In this document: positions 61,040-64,000 of the stretch, in pieces
Numbering within the stretch: position 1 is the stretch's first letter
Layout: every line of letters begins with the position of its first letter
Assembly: GCA_964457925.1 (NCBI GenBank)
Contig: CAYWGH010000016.1
Location: 71,501 to 135,500 of the forward strand
DNA from: Coneutiohabitans sp964457925
GTDB lineage: Bacteria; Zhuqueibacterota; Zhuqueibacteria; Zhuqueibacterales; Zhuqueibacteraceae
Length of the DNA stretch: 64,000 nucleotides
Direction: 5' to 3'
Program-made: the position numbers and the translations under genes
Notes under the pieces: generated by a model
The model's database searches: none
The model's input: the letters and a program-made list of their open reading frames with translations, nothing else
What the model was told of the DNA's origin: nothing

Positions 61040-61996
61040 TTATTGAGCAAATATGGTTCGCTTCGTTTGCACCTGCCGCCCCAGACGAACCTGAATAAAG
61101 TAGACGCCGCTGGGAAGACGCCGGCCAAAATCATTATTCCCGTTCCACGTCGCGCGAAATGGCCGGCTTGTGTTGAAAAGGCCGCGATAAACGCTGCGCA
61201 CCTTTTGCCCATTCAGATTGTAGACGGTGACGTGCAGCAATTGCGCGTTAAGCGGGCTTTTGGCATTCACCTCGATTTGCGTGACAGCAGAAAAAGGATT
61301 GGGATAGTGAAGGACAACAAGCTCATCGGCGGGAACAGGCCCGGTGTTTTCGTTTACTGAAACCGGGTCACCATAAGTGACACCGTTGATGACGGCGCCG
61401 ACCAAGTCAACGTCATGAAGACTTACACCGCCGTCTCCACCCCTTACCTGGACGAGGCCCAAACTGTCTACCAGTACTCTGAAGTTTGTTGATTGCAGTT
61501 CGCCGTTATGCTCCCGCCAAAAACGATAGTGTTTGCTTGTCCGTTCTCGTCCGAAAATCGTCACTTGGGCGGTTGAATCGAGCTGGGCCCATTCCTTTCG
61601 GGATGAATCATCCGGTGAAATTTCGACCAGCCATGTTTCTCCGTCATTCGCATCGATCTTGTACACTCGTCGAAACGGTGCATATTGACCCAAACCGGGT
61701 CTTTCCGTGATGAATGTCGAATCCTGCTGTCTCAAGTACGTGAAGCCCTCCCCGCCGGTGTATTCCTGAAGGCGTTTTATGCGGAACCACTCCCCCTCGA
61801 TCATTAAAGAATCGACAATCGTTTCACGATTGTAGCCATAAATTCCCCCACGGCTTATTTGGTATCGCCAAAAATCGCCCATTTGCAAAGGGTAAAAAGA
61901 CCATTGGCTTTGTGCGGGAAGCGTGCAGGGAAATAGAATCATGAACACGCAACTGACCACAAAGGAGGATCGCCAGAAAAGTATGCGGTATCGCAT
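61040..61996 (-). CDS. Exported protein with T9SS-like C-terminus, paralogue 3 of 4
   Basis: The 318-residue protein has a signal peptide (hydrophobic residues 10-27, ending LPAQ). The shared domain opens with WSFYPLQMGDFWRYQISRG and closes with GAVINGVTYGDPVSVNEN. The sorting domain follows (VLHYPNPFSAVTQI, VTVYNLNGQKVRSVY, GVYFIQVRLG). GAGGTG precedes ATG 61996. It leads a two-gene unit with 60057-61001. The function is unknown; duplication within this locus is clear from the shared order of motifs. Confidence 0.8.
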   Translation of the reverse strand: MRYRILFWRSSFVVSCVFMILFPCTLPAQSQWSFYPLQMGDFWRYQISRGGIYGYNRETIVDSLMIEGEWFRIKRLQEYTGGEGFTYLRQQDSTFITERPGLGQYAPFRRVYKIDANDGETWLVEISPDDSSRKEWAQLDSTAQVTIFGRERTSKHYRFWREHNGELQSTNFRVLVDSLGLVQVRGGDGGVSLHDVDLVGAVINGVTYGDPVSVNENTGPVPADELVVLHYPNPFSAVTQIEVNAKSPLNAQLLHVTVYNLNGQKVRSVYRGLFNTSRPFRATWNGNNDFGRRLPSGVYFIQVRLGRQVQTKRTIFAQ

Positions 61997-62064
61997 GATT
62001 TCACCTCAACGCTGATTTTGAAAAACCACTGGCTGGCGGGTGTTCAACTTTTGTGATACTTCCA

Positions 62065-62120
62065 GTGGAGAGTGGAGAGTGGAGAGTGGAGAGTGGAGAG
62101 TGGAGAGTGGAGAGTGGAGA
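62065..62120. repeat. Heptamer tandem repeat, eight perfect copies of GTGGAGA
   Basis: Fifty-six bases consist of GTGGAGA repeated eight times without error. It lies upstream of the paralogue-3 gene, between it and the beta-barrel gene. It resembles the heptanucleotide STRR class known from cyanobacteria and other genomes, and is prone to copy-number change. Confidence 0.95.
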
Positions 62121-62271
62121 GTCCAAGTTGCGCACCGCGATGCAACCACACACATCGCTCTTCCCCGAGCCTCTCTTCTAATTTGAGGCGGCACGTGAAA
62201 CATATCAAAGTGCTCCGGGTTTGTCAAGGCTTTTTTTGAGAATTAGAAAAAAACAATTTGCCAAAATACTT

Positions 62272-62991
62272 TTAAAATCGATACCCCATTGAAAGAATAA
62301 AAACTCGTAGCGGAATGTCTTCGCCGATCCTGATTTCTGAAACCCAATCAACATAATCAACCTGATAACGCAGGCCGATTTGGAACTTTGAATAATGAAC
62401 GAACATTCCGAAATTTGGACATAATCCCCTTCCGTGATAGGAGTAGTCCTCTCCGGGCCAACTTGTAAAGCGATAGTCAAAGCGAAAATTTTGCTGCTCT
62501 TCCTCCGTCAAATCCGTGGAATTCATCCTTCTCAGAATGGTAGCTTTGGAAGCCTCTTTTGGAGGAAATTTCAATGAATAGCCCAATTCCAGACCAATGC
62601 TCATATTTTTTTGAACCGATTTTTCCACTTTGAGTAGAAGCGGAATTTCCACGTACCTCAACTGAATATCGATATCATAATAATTTATCGTGATTGCTTG
62701 GCTTGGAAGATAAGGAAAGTCCCTGATCAAATAACTGGGTTGAACCGATTTGTTTCTCACCGCCGTGGCGGAATTTGTAATCAGAACTTCGGTTCTCAAT
62801 TGAATCCAGCGATAAAGACGCCAATCCTTGCCGATTCCATATAGGTAACTCATGCCAGGCTCACCGTATGATGGCTCTCTGAGATAGGAATAAGTGCCGC
62901 CGGCCTTTATGAAAAGGTTGTGCTGAGCGCTTACATTGCTCACGACAAAGCCGTAAAACAGCACCAAGCCAAGTATGGTTTTTGATAACAT
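62272..62991 (-). CDS. Outer-membrane beta-barrel (PorT-like) protein
   Basis: The 239-residue protein has a signal peptide (MLSKTILGLVLFYGFVVSNVSAQ). It then shows an eight-strand-like barrel pattern (FIKAGGTYSYL, WIQLRTEVLI, IDIQLRYVEIPLLLKVE, NMSIGLELGYSLKF, PNFGMFVHYSKFQIGLRYQVDY), ending FILSMGYRF with a terminal phenylalanine. The layout is that of PorT/OMP_b-brl_2 proteins common in FCB bacteria. GGAG lies about 9 nt before ATG 62991, inside the overlapping fragment ORF. Confidence 0.78.
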   Translation of the reverse strand: MLSKTILGLVLFYGFVVSNVSAQHNLFIKAGGTYSYLREPSYGEPGMSYLYGIGKDWRLYRWIQLRTEVLITNSATAVRNKSVQPSYLIRDFPYLPSQAITINYYDIDIQLRYVEIPLLLKVEKSVQKNMSIGLELGYSLKFPPKEASKATILRRMNSTDLTEEEQQNFRFDYRFTSWPGEDYSYHGRGLCPNFGMFVHYSKFQIGLRYQVDYVDWVSEIRIGEDIPLRVFILSMGYRF

Positions 62992-63182
62992 TTTTCGATC
63001 TCCGTGCACAAAAATGTTTGAATTGGTTGGGCCATTGCCTGAGTTGTAAATTTAATGATTAGACTACCCGGGGCATATTCTGGCAAAGACTGCCCAAACA
63101 ATCTGCCGACGCAAATACTCGAACTAGACAGTATCACAATTACTAAAGCGGCATAAAAACGGAAACAAATGCGCTTACTCAT
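62940..63182 (-). pseudogene. Truncated leader of a subtilase-like protein
   Basis: Eighty codons from ATG 63182 (ribosome-binding site GGAGG) encode a signal peptide (MSKRICFRFYAALVIVILSS) and then PEYAPGSLIIKF. That segment resembles the propeptide start of secreted S8 proteases (usually VPGELIVKF). The similarity stops after about 20 more residues, and the frame ends within the next gene, overlapping its start by 52 bp. No protease domain follows. It is read as the surviving 5' end of a deleted gene, or as a leader peptide in a new role. Confidence 0.55.
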
Positions 63183-63257
63183 GGAAATCCTCCACAAAAT
63201 ACGATAAAATCTCTCTCAACTAGTGGAAGCCAAAACACACCTTGGTTTGAAACTAGC

Positions 63258-63833
63258 TTAGGGGATGATTCTACCATTTATGATAGCCGAGGATAGTTGA
63301 AAAGAACCACCAATAACAACGCCCTGCTTAAACTCAAGACACCACGCTACCAATCCAATACCGGGTGCATACCATTCTTCCGATTTATCCAGTTTACTCT
63401 CCGCGATTATTTGAATGCAATTGGTAAACATGCCGGCCTTCACGGAGATAGTATCGTTACGTGAGGCAATGTGAGCAAAGCGTTGCTCAGGATGCTGTTG
63501 CCATTTGTCGCCAACAGGGCGGTTAAAATCTAAATACAAATATTCCTTATCTTCAACTCGCCTGTAAAAAATTCCATTTTCTCCTCGTACTGATTGTCGA
63601 GATGAAAAAAGAAAATATTCTTTGCTCTCCGCCTCCATTCTTGACAGAATAAAAATTGCTTTGGGTTGGGATTCCACGCCCTCATAATGCCATTCATTTC
63701 CAACGTTAAGTGGAAAGTAACTTGTACCTAGTGATTCAGCAAGGGGCTTGGTTGTTTCTTTACTATTATTGCAGTTCAGCATTACAAAGCCAAAGGCTAA
63801 TAAGAGTGCATGAAGCAGTGGGTTCGTTTTCAT
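63258..63833 (-). CDS. Lipoprotein, paralogue 4 of 4 (no T9SS domain)
   Basis: The 191-residue protein has a lipoprotein signal (MKTNPLLHALLLAFGFVMLNC, Cys21). It shares the domain of the three proteins at 58.8-62.0 kb: SYFPLNVGNEWHYEGVE at the start and SAIINGRIIP at the very end, where the T9SS domain begins in the others. The same domain is thus anchored by lipid here rather than exported by T9SS. GAGGTG precedes ATG 63833. It is AT-rich compared with the left half of the window. Confidence 0.8.
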   Translation of the reverse strand: MKTNPLLHALLLAFGFVMLNCNNSKETTKPLAESLGTSYFPLNVGNEWHYEGVESQPKAIFILSRMEAESKEYFLFSSRQSVRGENGIFYRRVEDKEYLYLDFNRPVGDKWQQHPEQRFAHIASRNDTISVKAGMFTNCIQIIAESKLDKSEEWYAPGIGLVAWCLEFKQGVVIGGSFQLSSAIINGRIIP

Positions 63834-63846
63834 ATTGCACCTCATT

Positions 63847-63882
63847 GGAGTTTGCATCTGATATGGAGTTTGCATCTGATAT
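63847..63882. repeat. Two perfect 18-bp direct repeats upstream of the lipoprotein gene
   Basis: GGAGTTTGCATCTGATAT occurs at 63847-63864 and again at 63865-63882 with no gap. It lies 14 bp upstream of ATG 63833, so it could be a regulatory duplication or replication slippage. Confidence 0.9.
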
Positions 63883-63944
63883 GGTTTCTAAGAGGATATT
63901 TGAAAAGGTAATTTGAATTAACTGCAAAACTCCGTTTGCCCAGA

Positions 63945-64000
63945 TGTGTCATCGGGCACTTGAAAACCCGCCAGTCGTGGGCAGTTCAAAATCCGCCAGG
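63945..64000. mobile_element. Possible IS21-type terminus at the right edge
   Basis: The last 56 bases begin TGTGTCATCGG and contain two related 19-bp units, GCACTTGAAAACCCGCCAG (63956-63974) and GCAGTTCAAAATCCGCCAG (63981-63999). Repeated internal terminal units of this kind, with a TG start, are typical of IS21-family ends. No transposase is inside the window, so this is tentative. Confidence 0.4.

Noticed and set aside
62065..62120. CRISPR array
   Set aside because: The repeats are 7 bases with no spacers; this is a simple tandem repeat. No CRISPR array or cas gene was seen anywhere in the window.

Overview
This 64 kb window looks like chromosome from a Gram-negative bacterium of the Fibrobacteres-Chlorobi-Bacteroidetes (FCB) neighbourhood. 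The evidence is a TonB-dependent receptor with a carboxypeptidase-regulatory-like N-terminus, a PorV/PorQ-type outer-membrane protein, a GWxTD-domain protein, many lipoproteins together with an Lnt enzyme, and about ten secreted proteins ending in a type IX secretion (T9SS, Por) sorting domain of the NYPNPFNP type. Base composition is mixed, near 50% GC by eye. The gene mix best recalls lineages such as KSB1, Calditrichota or Ignavibacteriota. That placement is inference, because there is no rRNA, tRNA or ribosomal gene here to settle it.

Layout. Positions 1-379 hold the start of a minus-strand receptor-like gene that runs off the left edge. From 1369 to 9101 three plus-strand genes form a unit: TonB receptor, large T9SS-tailed protein, PorV/PorQ-like protein. 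A structured leader precedes the unit and a clear terminator follows it. From 9677 to 14813 there is a lipoprotein with a decayed PIG-L deacetylase domain, a GWxTD protein and another lipoprotein, separated by dispersed inverted repeats. An octaheme cytochrome c with TPRs (minus) diverges from an unusual EndoQ-UvrD fusion (17847-21203). After it come two small coiled-coil proteins, an S4-domain protein and apolipoprotein N-acyltransferase. A sulfite-oxidase-family molybdoenzyme that lacks its molybdenum cysteine lies convergently.

The middle (25-37 kb) carries a T9SS-tailed BNR/sortilin-like protein and an M24 peptidase. It then has a compact plus-strand cluster: radical SAM protein, degenerate metallophosphoesterase, CMD/AhpD-like protein, FAD oxidoreductase and GlpD. 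A perfect 15-bp dyad precedes this cluster. A TPR protein and a methyltransferase follow on the minus strand. From 37.5 to 43.6 kb, plus strand, are alpha-glucan phosphorylase, a TPM-domain protein, a nucleotidyltransferase-like protein, LemA and a DUF1848 protein.

From 43.6 kb to the right edge everything runs on the minus strand. First come an ABC-2 exporter with a co-transcribed lipoprotein and a VTT/DedA-like membrane protein. Then comes a 15-kb block of T9SS cargo: three VIT/vWA-type proteins, a DNRLRE protein, an M6-like metalloprotease with a beta-helix (split by a one-base homopolymer frameshift), and a four-member family of paralogous exported proteins. Between the two halves of this block lies a 36-codon remnant of a histidine kinase. 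The right end is more AT-rich and looks disturbed, with heptamer tandem repeats, a truncated subtilase-like leader and sequence resembling an IS21-type terminus.

Functionally the window is dominated by envelope and export biology: nutrient uptake receptor, T9SS cargo, lipoproteins, ABC export. The strongest candidates for unusual biology are the EndoQ-helicase fusion, the radical-SAM/pseudo-phosphoesterase cluster, and a recurring theme of enzymes whose catalytic residues have been replaced.
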